From: Marivita geojedonensis
GTDB taxonomy: Bacteria; Pseudomonadota; Alphaproteobacteria; Rhodobacterales; Rhodobacteraceae
Assembly: GCF_002115805.1 (NCBI RefSeq)
Contig: NZ_JFKC01000002.1
Span: 124,001-188,000, forward strand
Direction of reading: 5' to 3'
Length of the DNA: 64,000 nt
The translations under genes were made by a program, and so were the position numbers. Numbering within the stretch: position 1 is the first letter of the stretch; every line of letters starts with the position of its first letter. This document shows, in pieces, positions 56,086 to 64,000 of the stretch. Below the pieces are notes generated by a model. It saw nothing but the letters and a program-made list of their open reading frames with translations, had not been told where the DNA came from and did not search any database.

Positions 56086-57314
56086 TGCTCTACCGCACGG
56101 CTGGCCAGTTCAAGACGAGCTACATCGCTGATCAGGCCCTGTTCCCGGTGAAGCAGGACGCGTTTCTGCTGGGGATCATTCTGGCGCTCGCCTGGATTGT
56201 GTTCCCGCTCACTGCGTCGGAATTCACCTTCCAGACCCTGCTGATCCCGATCCTGATCTACGCGCTGGCTGCGATGGGTCTGAACATCCTCACCGGATTT
56301 GCGGGCCAGCTCAGCCTCGGGACCGGCGCCTTCATGGGCGTTGGGGCCTATGCGTGCTACAAGATGGTCACGCTGATGCCGTGGATGAACCCGATCGTGG
56401 CGATCCTGCTTTCGGGTGTGTTCAGCGCCGGGATCGGTGTGGTCTTCGGCATCCCCAGCCTGCGGATCAAAGGGTTCTACCTCGCCATTGCCACGCTGGC
56501 TGCGCAGTTCTTCCTTGTCTGGCTGTTCGAGAAATGGGCGTGGCTCTACAACTACAACGCTTCCGGCGCGATCCAGGTGCCGAACCTCGAGATGTTCGGC
56601 GTCTTCGTGTCCGGCCCACAGGCGGCTTCGGTGACCGAGTATTACATCGTGCTCTTCGTGGTCACGCTGCTGACGCTTCTGTGCATCAACCTGACCCGCG
56701 GCAACCTTGGCCGCACGTGGAAAGCCACACGCGACATGGACATCGCGGCGGAACTTATCGGGATCAACCTGATGAAATCCAAGCTGACCGCCTTTGCCGT
56801 GTCGTCCTACGTGGTTGGGGTGGCTGGCGCGCTGTACGTCTTCATGTGGAAGGGGGCCGCCGAACCCAACGTGTTCGACATTCCGCTGTCCTTCCAGGTG
56901 CTCTTCATCGCCATCATCGGTGGTCTTGGATCGATCATGGGCAACTACCTTGGCGCGATCCTGATCGTGGGTCTGCCGGTTGTGCTCAACGTCGTCGCCG
57001 GCACGCAGGTGTTCGAAATCTCGACGCCGTCCGCCATCCTGCTGGTCGCACTGATCGCGGCTGCAACCTTCCTTTTCTGGGTGGCGCGCAGCCTGTGGGG
57101 CGTGGGCGCCGCCATCGGCTTTGGCGCGGTGACGCTGATCTACGGCTACGCGCAGCTTCAAGGCTTCCGCATCGACTCTGCCCTGATCGAACATATCAAC
57201 GTGATGATCGTTGGCGGCCTGATCATCTTCTTCCTGATTATCGAGCCTCACGGATTGAACCAGCTTTGGCGCCTGATCCGTGAAAAACTGATTATCTGGC
57301 CATTCCCGCACTGA
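56085..57314 (+). CDS. Branched-chain-type ABC transporter permease (LivM-like)
   Basis: 409 residues with about ten membrane segments. ALAAMGLNILTGFAGQLSLGTGAFMGVGAYA is the LivM signature, and NLGRTWKATRDMDIAAELIGINLMKSKLTAFAVSSYVVGVAGALY is the coupling loop. The protein is longer than E. coli LivM-type cores because of an N-terminal extension and extra C-terminal helices. It overlaps the preceding small membrane gene by one base. Confidence 0.93.
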   Translation: MLYRTAGQFKTSYIADQALFPVKQDAFLLGIILALAWIVFPLTASEFTFQTLLIPILIYALAAMGLNILTGFAGQLSLGTGAFMGVGAYACYKMVTLMPWMNPIVAILLSGVFSAGIGVVFGIPSLRIKGFYLAIATLAAQFFLVWLFEKWAWLYNYNASGAIQVPNLEMFGVFVSGPQAASVTEYYIVLFVVTLLTLLCINLTRGNLGRTWKATRDMDIAAELIGINLMKSKLTAFAVSSYVVGVAGALYVFMWKGAAEPNVFDIPLSFQVLFIAIIGGLGSIMGNYLGAILIVGLPVVLNVVAGTQVFEISTPSAILLVALIAAATFLFWVARSLWGVGAAIGFGAVTLIYGYAQLQGFRIDSALIEHINVMIVGGLIIFFLIIEPHGLNQLWRLIREKLIIWPFPH

Positions 57315-57375
57315 GGCGGGTGGGCCCAAGACCAAGAAACACAAGCACCATGACAGTTCCAATGGGAGGACAACC

Positions 57376-58674
57376 ATGAAACACTTCACCAAACTGGCGA
57401 TTGCTGCGGCACTCGGTACCGTGATGGGCACGGCGACCGTCGCACAAGAGCTCTACACGCCGAACCTCGCCTACCGGACCGGCCCGTTTGCCGCGACAGG
57501 TATTCCGCTGATGAACGGTCAGGCCGACTACATGACGCTCCTGAACGAGCGCGATGGTGGCATCGGCGGTGCCAAGATCGACTTCGAAGAATGCGAAACC
57601 GGCTACTCCACCGAAAAAGGTGTGGAATGCTACGAAAAGACCAAAGGCAAGGCCATCGTGACCCAGCCGTGGTCGACCGGCATCACGCTTCAGGTTCTGC
57701 CCAAGACCAACGTCGACCAGATTCCGATCCTCGCGCCGGGCTACGGCTTCTCGCCGATGGCAGACGGCAAGGTGTTCCAGTGGGCATTCAACGTCCCGTC
57801 GGGTTACTGGGACGCGGCGGACATGATCGTTCAGTATCTCGAACAGGACGGTTCGCTCGAAGGCAAGAAGATCGCCTTCCTCCACCTCGACCACCCCTAC
57901 GGCAAAGAGCCGCTTCCGCTGCTTGAAAAGCTGGCGGGTGAAAAGGGCTTCGAGCTGCTGCCGATCCCGGTTGGTCTGAAGGAAATGCAGAACCAGTCCG
58001 CACAGTGGCTGCAGATCCGTCGCGAGCGTCCCGACAATGTTGTGATGTGGGGCTGGGGCGCGATGAACGCCGGTGCCATCACCGAAGCGGTGAAGACCAA
58101 GTACCCGATGGAAAACTTCATTGGCGTCTGGTGGGCCGGTCACGATGCGGACCTGAAGCTCGTTGGCGACGACGGCAAGGGCTACAAGTCGATCTCCTGG
58201 TCCTTCCCGAACCAGGATGCTCCGGTGATGAAGGAACTCAAAGAGCGCGTGTTTGACGCCGGTCTGAGCCAGTCCAACGCAGAAGAAATGCAGGGCGTAT
58301 TCTATGGCCGCGGAGTGGTCATGTCGATGATCCTGTCCGAAGCCATCCAGGGCGCACAGAAGAACTTCGGCACCACCGAAATCGATGCGTCGCAGCTGCG
58401 CTGGGGTCTTGAGAACCTGAACATCACCGAAGAGCGTCTGGAAGAGCTCGGCATGGCCGGCATGGTGCCGCCGTTCTCCACCTCCTGCGCCAACCACACC
58501 GGTCACTCCGGTGGCTGGATGCTGGAATGGGACGGCTCCAAGTTCGTGAAAGCGTCTGACCTGCTGAAACCGAACACCGACAGCTACGCCGACCTGATCG
58601 CAAGCGCGGCGTCCGAATATGCGACCGCAAACGCACCTTGGGCGATGAACGAAGAGTGCTCGGCCACAAACTAA
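57376..58674 (+). CDS. Branched-chain-type ABC transporter substrate-binding protein
   Basis: 432 residues. The signal peptide MKHFTKLAIAAALGTVMGTATVA is cleaved before QELYTPNLAYRTGPFAATG. The rest is a type I periplasmic-binding fold (KIDFEECETGYSTEKGVECYEKTKGK, KIAFLHLDHPYGKEPLPLLEKLA, GWGAMNAGAITEAVKTKYP). The neighbouring CoA ligases suggest an organic acid rather than an amino acid as ligand, but this is inference. GGGAGGACAACC precedes the ATG, and a strong hairpin follows the stop. Confidence 0.92.
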   Translation: MKHFTKLAIAAALGTVMGTATVAQELYTPNLAYRTGPFAATGIPLMNGQADYMTLLNERDGGIGGAKIDFEECETGYSTEKGVECYEKTKGKAIVTQPWSTGITLQVLPKTNVDQIPILAPGYGFSPMADGKVFQWAFNVPSGYWDAADMIVQYLEQDGSLEGKKIAFLHLDHPYGKEPLPLLEKLAGEKGFELLPIPVGLKEMQNQSAQWLQIRRERPDNVVMWGWGAMNAGAITEAVKTKYPMENFIGVWWAGHDADLKLVGDDGKGYKSISWSFPNQDAPVMKELKERVFDAGLSQSNAEEMQGVFYGRGVVMSMILSEAIQGAQKNFGTTEIDASQLRWGLENLNITEERLEELGMAGMVPPFSTSCANHTGHSGGWMLEWDGSKFVKASDLLKPNTDSYADLIASAASEYATANAPWAMNEECSATN

Positions 58675-58686
58675 GGCCACACAACG

Positions 58687-58715
58687 TCACCGGCGGCACA
58701 GGCTGCCGCCGGTGA
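58687..58715 (+). promoter_or_regulatory. Strong hairpin after the binding-protein gene
   Basis: TCACCGGCGGCA and TGCCGCCGGTGA form a perfect 12-bp stem with a 5-nt loop, 12 bp after the stop. No U-tract follows. It probably stabilises the binding-protein mRNA or partly terminates before livF. Confidence 0.7.
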
Positions 58716-58725
58716 TTTCCCCGAA

Positions 58726-58745
58726 ATTTTATCACTTGGTAAAAT
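58726..58745. promoter_or_regulatory. Inverted repeat abutting the LivF-like start codon
   Basis: ATTTTATCA and TGGTAAAAT form 9-bp arms with one G-T wobble around CT, ending one base before the ATG of the LivF-like gene. No Shine-Dalgarno sequence is visible there. It may be a regulator site or a hairpin that controls initiation. Confidence 0.45.
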
Positions 58746-58746
58746 C

Positions 58747-59571
58747 ATGCTGGACGCCACACGCACAGACGAGACCCTGCTTGAGGTCAACAACATCGAG
58801 GTGATCTACAATCACGTGATCCTCGTCCTGAAAGGTGTGAGCCTGTCGGTGAAGAAGGGCGGCATCACCGCGCTGCTGGGCGGCAACGGCGCAGGCAAGA
58901 CAACCACACTCAAGGCGATCTCGAACCTGCTGCACTCCGAGCGCGGCGAGGTCACCAAAGGCTCCATTATCTACCAGGGCGAACGGGTACAGGATCTGGA
59001 CCCGGCCGCATTGGTCAAGCGCGGCGTGATCCAGGTGATGGAGGGGCGCCATTGCTTTGGTCACCTGACCGTCGAGGAAAACCTGCTGACCGGGGCCTAT
59101 ACCCGCAAGGATGGCAAAGGTGCCATCGAAGCCGACCTCCAGATGGTCTACGACTATTTCCCCCGCCTCAAGGAGCGCCGCAAATCGCAGGCTGGCTATA
59201 CCTCGGGCGGTGAACAACAGATGACGGCAATCGGTCGCGCGCTGATGTCGCGTCCTGAAACCATTCTTCTGGACGAACCGTCCATGGGCCTTGCGCCGCA
59301 GCTGGTCGAGCAGATTTTCGAGATCGTCAAATCGGTCAACGAGAACGAAGGCGTGTCCTTCCTGCTGGCCGAACAGAACACCAACGTCGCCCTGCACTAC
59401 GCACATCAGGGCTACATTCTGGAAAACGGCCGCGTGGTGATGGACGGCCCCGCTGCCGAGCTGCGCGAGAACCCCGACGTGAAGGAATTCTACCTCGGCA
59501 TGTCGGACGAGGGCCGCAAGTCATTCCGCGACGTGCGCAGCTATCGTCGCCGCAAACGCTGGCTGGCCTGA
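58747..59571 (+). CDS. Branched-chain-type ABC transporter ATPase (LivF-like)
   Basis: 274 residues. Walker A is GGNGAGKTTTLKAI (about residues 44-57), the signature YTSGGEQQMTAIGRALMSRPETILLDEPSMGLAPQLVEQIFEI includes Walker B, and LAEQNTNVALHYAHQGYILENGRVV is the H-loop region of LivF. It completes the importer (two ATPases, two permeases, one binding protein). The ATG has no evident ribosome site and is preceded by an inverted repeat. Confidence 0.93.
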   Translation: MLDATRTDETLLEVNNIEVIYNHVILVLKGVSLSVKKGGITALLGGNGAGKTTTLKAISNLLHSERGEVTKGSIIYQGERVQDLDPAALVKRGVIQVMEGRHCFGHLTVEENLLTGAYTRKDGKGAIEADLQMVYDYFPRLKERRKSQAGYTSGGEQQMTAIGRALMSRPETILLDEPSMGLAPQLVEQIFEIVKSVNENEGVSFLLAEQNTNVALHYAHQGYILENGRVVMDGPAAELRENPDVKEFYLGMSDEGRKSFRDVRSYRRRKRWLA

Positions 59572-59615
59572 TGTCTGGCGTACCAACTCGGAGACGTGCG
59601 ACCCTGTTGCAATGC

Positions 59616-60434
59616 TCAGGCGTGGATGGTCTCGCGCATCTCCCGGATCAACTCCAACGCTTCGTCGCGCGTGTTGCGGATGTTCGGACGAAACGACTGC
59701 GTTTCGGCACGCATACGGATGTCCTGTTCGGTCTCGGATCCCGCCGCAAAGCGAACCGACCCGAGAGAGGCGGCCTCGTTCAGCTTTTTGCCCCTGTGGG
59801 CGTAAGCGACCCACGCCGCCGGGTAAATCTGGCATCCGTTAAGGTTCACAAGGAAAAACCATTTCCTGTCTGTCGCTTTGATACGCTCTTCGATGTGGTC
59901 GTAGAAGCCGTTCACATCGGCGGAGTGATGGAACGTGAAGTGCGAGAAATCCGCCTCCATGATCTGTGTCTCGGGATCAAAGCTGATGCGACGCCGGAAA
60001 TCCGCGTCGGAGTAGTTGGGGTCATGCTGAACCCGCGGCCTCCGCTTCGACGGCATTTCCGCGATCCGGGCAAGCGCGTCTGCGCGGTTCGTAAACAGGT
60101 TGGGGTTGAACGCCTCGGTATTGGCGTCGCGTTCGATCTGCTTCCGGGTGATCTCCGACGCGTCGAAACGTACCGACCCCATGGAGTGCGCAAGGTTCAG
60201 CGACCGGCCCCTGCGGGAATACGCAAACCAAGCAGATTGGTCGATGCGCGTGTCGCACAGATTGACAAGGAAGAACCAAAGCTCTTCGCCGGTTTCGGCA
60301 ATGCGCTCCTCAATCCGGTCGTAGAACCGGTTGACCGTCGCGCTGCTGTCAAAATCGAACCCCGAAAAATCTGCCTCCATGACCTGAATGTCATCGTGAA
60401 ACACAATGCGCCTGTCGAGATCTCTCGTCGGCAT
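59616..60434 (-). CDS. Unknown protein made of two tandem copies of one domain
   Basis: 272 residues. Residues 8-127 and 148-267 are clearly homologous: RRIVFHDDIQVMEADFSGF aligns with RRISFDPETQIMEADFSHF, VNRFYDRIEERI with VNGFYDHIEERI, and MGSVRF with LGSVRF. Each copy has an alpha/beta pattern with LWFFLVNL / KWFFLVNL as a central strand and SAWFAYSRRG / AAWVAYAHRG after it, somewhat like STAS/SpoIIAA-type domains. No catalytic motif is apparent. AAGGGAGGG gives a strong ribosome site. It lies antisense inside the ABC/ligase cluster. Confidence 0.85.
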   Translation of the reverse strand: MPTRDLDRRIVFHDDIQVMEADFSGFDFDSSATVNRFYDRIEERIAETGEELWFFLVNLCDTRIDQSAWFAYSRRGRSLNLAHSMGSVRFDASEITRKQIERDANTEAFNPNLFTNRADALARIAEMPSKRRPRVQHDPNYSDADFRRRISFDPETQIMEADFSHFTFHHSADVNGFYDHIEERIKATDRKWFFLVNLNGCQIYPAAWVAYAHRGKKLNEAASLGSVRFAAGSETEQDIRMRAETQSFRPNIRNTRDEALELIREMRETIHA

Positions 60435-60547
60435 GGCACCCTCCCTTACAAATACCGCTGCCCGGATTTTAGGCGGTCGGTTTTCAACGAGCCTTGCGGC
60501 AGATCAAATTGGTCTGGCGACGCAGGCGCAAACCAGTCGAGGACAGC

Positions 60548-61720
60548 ATGACACAGCATTTTGATGCGCTCGAAACCCGCAGCGCCGACCAACGCGCGGC
60601 CGAACAGCTTGACGCGCTGAACGCTCTGTTGCCAGCGCACGGGATGGATTCGCTGACGGATTTGGCCGATCTCGCCAAGTTGCCGGTTCTGCGGAAATCG
60701 GACCTGAGCCAGAGGCAAAAGGATACGCCTCCGTTCGGCGGGCTTCCGGTGTCGAATCTTGCGCATATCTTCCAGTCTCCCGGTCCAATCTATGAACCCG
60801 GTGGCGTGAGTCATGACTGGTGGCGTATGGGGCGTTTCCTGCATGCGGCTGGCTTTGGCACGACCGACATCGTTCAGAACTGTTTCGGCTATCATCTGAC
60901 ACCAGCGGGAATGATCTTTGAGAACGGTGCGCGGGCCGTCGGCGCGGTGGTGCTGCCGGCCGGTACCGGCCAGACCGAACTTCAGGTTCAGGCAGCGCAC
61001 GATGTCGGTGTGACCGCCTATGCGGGTACGCCGGATTACCTCAAGGTGATCCTTGAAAAGGCTGACGAGATGGGCGTTCGGCTCGGCATCTTGAAAGCCG
61101 CTGTCTCGGGTGGGGCGCTCTTCCCGTCGCTTCGCGAATGGTACGCGGATCGCGGGATCTCCTGTCTGCAATGCTATGCAACGGCCGATGTCGGCCATAT
61201 CGCTTACGAGACCCAAGCGATGGAAGGCATGATCATCGACGAAGGCGTGATCGCTGAGATTGTCACGCCCGGCACCGGTGACCCGGTGGCAGACGGCGAA
61301 GTGGGCGAAGTGCTGGTCACGTCTATCAATCCCGACTATCCGCTGGTGCGGTTTGCGACGGGTGACCTTAGCGCGATGATGCCGGGGCAAAGCCCCTGTG
61401 GACGTACCAATGCCCGGATCAAGGGCTGGATGGGCCGCGCTGATCAGACCACCAAGATCAAGGGCATGTTCGTGCGCCCCGAACAGGTGGCCGCACTGGT
61501 TGCCAAACATGCCGAAATCGACCGTGCCCGCGTCGTGGCCAGCCGCGATGGCGAGATGGATGTGATGACCGTCCGGATCGAAACCGCTGCGGACGACGCG
61601 GCGCGGTTCGAGTCCAGCATCGTCGAAACGCTCAAGCTCAAGGGCCGTGTCGAGTTGGTGCCGCCGGGGGCGTTACCGCGCGATGGCCTCGTGATCGAGG
61701 ACGCCCGCAGCTACGATTGA
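60548..61720 (+). CDS. Phenylacetate-CoA ligase-like (PaaK family) protein
   Basis: 390 residues. LPVLRKSDLSQRQKDTPPFGGLP, IFQSPGPIYEPGG, AGTPDYLKVILEKADEMG, CYATADVGHIAYE and YPLVRFATGDLSAMM follow the PaaK order, with the C-terminal IKIKGMFVRPEQVAALV-like segment present as TTKIKGMFVRPEQV. It is shorter than PaaK (about 430) at the N-terminus, where the SSGTTG-type loop is replaced by a divergent QSPGPIYEPG. It may activate an aryl or other acid to its CoA ester. It lies after the ABC genes with the two-domain gene between. Confidence 0.87.
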   Translation: MTQHFDALETRSADQRAAEQLDALNALLPAHGMDSLTDLADLAKLPVLRKSDLSQRQKDTPPFGGLPVSNLAHIFQSPGPIYEPGGVSHDWWRMGRFLHAAGFGTTDIVQNCFGYHLTPAGMIFENGARAVGAVVLPAGTGQTELQVQAAHDVGVTAYAGTPDYLKVILEKADEMGVRLGILKAAVSGGALFPSLREWYADRGISCLQCYATADVGHIAYETQAMEGMIIDEGVIAEIVTPGTGDPVADGEVGEVLVTSINPDYPLVRFATGDLSAMMPGQSPCGRTNARIKGWMGRADQTTKIKGMFVRPEQVAALVAKHAEIDRARVVASRDGEMDVMTVRIETAADDAARFESSIVETLKLKGRVELVPPGALPRDGLVIEDARSYD

Positions 61721-61816
61721 TGCCTCTGCACCTGTGACTCCAGCGAAAAAAGCGCGCGCTATTGGATAACTTTCGCGGTTCGTGCGTTACTCTGTCGACA
61801 GGACGGAGGACCACCC

Positions 61817-63484
61817 ATGAAACGACTCGCGTTTTCGATTTCTGCAGCGCTTGCGCTGGCCGCACCGGGATCGGCAGCGGCCGGCGATCTACTGATCATC
61901 GGAAACAGCGATCCGGGCCTGCTGCAACGGCTCGCGGGTGCTGCGGATATGGCGGGCATCCGGGCATCATTCGAGGACCGGGGCACCGAAGTCAGCCTGA
62001 CCACTGCAGCCGACGCCGATGCCATGCGCACCGCATTCAAAGACTTCGCCGACCGGCTGGACGCCGCGACCGACGAGATCGGGATTCTGCTGACAGGGCG
62101 CTTCGTCTCGACAATTGCGGGCAGTTATCTCCTGCCTGCGGGCATGGAGGACACCCCGTCCCTGGCCCAGGTGGTGACCGAAGGTTTTCCGCTCGATGCA
62201 GTCTACGCGGTTGCGGCGCAATACCCGGGGCGTGCGCTGCTTGTGCTGGGAGAGGTTGAAACCGACGCCACCCTGCCAGAAGGGGTGGCGGTCACCCTGC
62301 AGCTCCGTGACATTCCGCAAGGCGTGACCGTTGCGATTGGCCCGGCGGGGGATGCGGCGCGTTTTGTCGACCGGCTGTCTGCGGCCACTGGGGAAGACGT
62401 GCTGCCTCTGGCCCGCGCGGAGGGATTGAGCCTTCAGGGGTTTGTTCCGCCGGAACTGCCAATGTTCGCCGGAGAAGATGTTTCTCTCCCGCAAATTACG
62501 CCAGAGCCGGACACTCAGGCCAGGGAAGCGGCGGACGCCGCCGCATGGCAGGAAGCTGTCTCGTCTGACACCGAGGCTGGCTACGACACCTACCTCGCCG
62601 CCTTTCCCGAAGGTCGTCATGCAGGGGAAGCGCGTCAAAGACTGACAACCATCCGGTCAGAGCCGTTTTACCGGGAAAAACAGGCCGAAGCGGAACTGGC
62701 CCTGTCGCGCGACGCGCGGCGCGAGATTCAGCGGGATCTTTCGCTGCTGGGTTACAATACACGTGGCATCGACGGGATCTTTGGTCGCGGTACGCGCGGT
62801 GCCGTCACGGCGTGGCAGAACGCAAATAGCCTGACAGCGTCAGGTTATCTGAATGCCGATCAGATCGCGCGGCTTGACGCACAGGCCGAACGGCGTGCGG
62901 CGGAACTGGAAGAGGAAGCGCGCCAGAGACAGGCTGAACTGGAACGGCAGGATCGGACATTCTGGTCGGAAACCGGAGCGCAGGGAGACGAGGCAGGCTA
63001 TCGTGCCTATCTGAAGCGGTTCCCGGACGGGCTCTATTCCGAGGTCGCGCAGCAGCGTCTCGATGACATCGAGGCACAACGGCGGGCTCAGGCCGAAGAC
63101 GAAGATCGCCGCCGCTGGCAGGCTGCCCGCGAACAGGATACCGAAGCGGGATACCGCGCATATCTGGCAGAGCGTCCCAACGGAGCATTCGTCGAAGAAG
63201 CCCGTGCGCGGATCGATTATTTCAATCGCAACTCCGAACAGATTGCCGTTCAGCGACAGGCGCAGGCCGAAGAAGCCGCGCTGAGCCTCAACGCCACGGC
63301 GCGCCGTCTTGCCGAAGCGCGCCTTGCGGAACTGGGTCTCAGGCCCGGTGCGGTGGACGGCACTTTTGATGAGGACACCCGGCGTGCGATCCGCCGGTAT
63401 CAGGACGCGCGGAAACTGCGGGTGTCGGGCTATCTCGATCAGGCGACCGTGGTACGACTGATGGCGGATACGATCCTGCGCTAG
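61817..63484 (+). CDS. Peptidoglycan-binding repeat protein with degenerate caspase-like N-terminus
   Basis: 555 residues with a signal peptide (MKRLAFSISAALALAAPGSAAAG). Residues 24-200 resemble a caspase p20 fold, but the usual His-Gly reads LLTGRFVS (Arg95) and no catalytic Cys is evident. Three copies of a ~34-residue repeat follow, each with DTEAGYxxYLxxxPxG (243-276, 382-415, 433-466). They are interleaved with two PG_binding_1 domains (301-353, GIDGIFGRGTRGAVTAWQ, and 495-548, AVDGTFDEDTRRAIRRYQ) and a coiled coil near 355-380. Probably periplasmic and cell-wall bound. Confidence 0.85.
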   Translation: MKRLAFSISAALALAAPGSAAAGDLLIIGNSDPGLLQRLAGAADMAGIRASFEDRGTEVSLTTAADADAMRTAFKDFADRLDAATDEIGILLTGRFVSTIAGSYLLPAGMEDTPSLAQVVTEGFPLDAVYAVAAQYPGRALLVLGEVETDATLPEGVAVTLQLRDIPQGVTVAIGPAGDAARFVDRLSAATGEDVLPLARAEGLSLQGFVPPELPMFAGEDVSLPQITPEPDTQAREAADAAAWQEAVSSDTEAGYDTYLAAFPEGRHAGEARQRLTTIRSEPFYREKQAEAELALSRDARREIQRDLSLLGYNTRGIDGIFGRGTRGAVTAWQNANSLTASGYLNADQIARLDAQAERRAAELEEEARQRQAELERQDRTFWSETGAQGDEAGYRAYLKRFPDGLYSEVAQQRLDDIEAQRRAQAEDEDRRRWQAAREQDTEAGYRAYLAERPNGAFVEEARARIDYFNRNSEQIAVQRQAQAEEAALSLNATARRLAEARLAELGLRPGAVDGTFDEDTRRAIRRYQDARKLRVSGYLDQATVVRLMADTILR

Positions 63485-63487
63485 ACC

Positions 63488-63796
63488 TCAGTCAAGCTCG
63501 GTCCAGGGCCAGGGTTTCACATTGCTTGCTGCCGTCTGATACCGCGCGGCCTTGGCGATCCAGATGCCAAGGTCGGTCCCGAACTCGGCGAGCCGCTCAT
63601 TGGGCTGTTTATTGTTCACCAGCATGATGATGAACTGAATGACGGTCATGACCCCCAGCACGGTCTGCGCGACAGAGATCATGAGCGCGATCAGGATCAT
63701 GTAAAGCAATCGCTCGGGCAGGCTGTCGGTCTTGTCCGGTTCGGTTTGCTCGCCGTGCAGGCGGCCTGAGACCTTATTATCGTCAGCCTGTGCCAT
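63488..63796 (-). CDS. DUF4389 membrane protein
   Basis: 102 residues from MAQADDNKVSG. An acidic N-terminus precedes LPERLLYMILIALMISVAQTVLGVMTVIQFIIMLVNNKQPNERLAEFGTDLGIWIAKAARYQT, the DUF4389 pattern with one or two membrane segments. Function is unknown. The start is set by AAGGACACCACG; an upstream in-frame ATG adds 21 residues without support. Its stop is 3 bp from that of the convergent gene. Confidence 0.85.
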   Translation of the reverse strand: MAQADDNKVSGRLHGEQTEPDKTDSLPERLLYMILIALMISVAQTVLGVMTVIQFIIMLVNNKQPNERLAEFGTDLGIWIAKAARYQTAASNVKPWPWTELD

Positions 63797-63882
63797 CGTG
63801 GTGTCCTTGCAACGCAATATATGCGCCAGACGATACGGGATTCGGTGACGAGACGCCAATCCTGCGCATTGTCACAAGCCGC

Positions 63883-63914
63883 AAAACAAAAAAGCCGTCC
63901 CAAAGGACGGCTTT
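63883..63914 (-). terminator. Intrinsic terminator after rpmJ
   Basis: On the minus strand AAAGCCGTCC-tttg-GGACGGCTTT is a 10-bp stem followed by TTTGTTTTGC. It lies 24 bp after the rpmJ stop. Confidence 0.92.
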
Positions 63915-63937
63915 CTCGCAAAATCTGCGGGTTCCGC

Positions 63938-64000
63938 TTAGCCCTGACGGGCTTTGAACCGACGCTGCGTCTTGTTGATGACGTAAACGCGGCCCTTACG
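63938..64000 (-). CDS. rpmJ: 50S ribosomal protein L36, 3' part only
   Basis: The last 20 codons and stop of a gene that runs off the right edge. The translation RKGRVYVINKTQRRFKARQG is the C-terminus of the 41-residue alphaproteobacterial L36 (C-minus form). The initiation end is outside the window. An intrinsic terminator follows. Confidence 0.9.
   Translation of the reverse strand, partial: RKGRVYVINKTQRRFKARQG

Overview
The window is GC-rich alphaproteobacterial chromosome, most likely from the Roseobacter group of the Rhodobacterales. The evidence is an F0 operon with split b and b' subunits (atpI-atpB-atpE-atpF'-atpF) and no F1 genes, a glnD / murJ / trpS neighbourhood, an RpoH that resembles RpoHII, a perfect Irr box (ICE motif) in front of a NifU-type gene, and an L36 tail typical of alphaproteobacteria at the right edge. 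Almost all of it is housekeeping or metabolic sequence. I see no insertion sequence, prophage, CRISPR array, tRNA or rRNA gene.

Left part (0-24 kb): a complete BMP-type nucleoside ABC importer (5.2-0.15 kb, minus strand); rimI-tsaB-nfu; a ClbS/DfsB-like protein; a universal stress protein; a branched-chain aminotransferase; a VOC protein; trpS; an apparently catalytically dead rhomboid; murJ; an RTX/DUF4214 protein whose 5' end looks frameshifted; glnD; an LpoA-like lipoprotein diverging from rsmI-yraN-gshB; comM; and a glutathione S-transferase.

Middle part (24-44 kb): rpoH overlapping a ChaN-like gene, then coaBC, dut, a membrane-anchored MoeB/ThiF protein and an M3 peptidase. An ArsR-type regulator diverges from the F0 ATP synthase operon, with a perfect FNR box in the shared intergenic region. 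Then follow yggS, a TPR-sulfotransferase, a porin, a DUF3576 lipoprotein, a glycosyltransferase, leuS-lptE-holA and another glutathione S-transferase.

Right part (44-64 kb): a solitary cysteine-type formate dehydrogenase alpha subunit; an M20-type hydantoinase/carbamoylase-family hydrolase; a small membrane protein overlapping a GNAT gene tail-to-tail; and a two-component system. The two-component system diverges from an acyl-CoA synthetase plus Liv-type ABC cluster with a 79-residue membrane protein between its permeases. A protein made of two copies of one domain and a PaaK-like ligase follow. The last genes encode a peptidoglycan-binding protein with a degenerate caspase-like front, a DUF4389 membrane protein and the 3' end of rpmJ.

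The most unusual non-coding structure is a set of five intergenic loci that each carry two adjacent long palindromes (18-28 bp), mostly with a GTCGAC or CGTACG core and placed just after a gene. I suggest they are tandem-hairpin 3'-end elements. Other sequence-level points are the Irr box, the FNR box, a candidate RpoE promoter for rpoH, and a 27-bp leader element shared by two unrelated genes.
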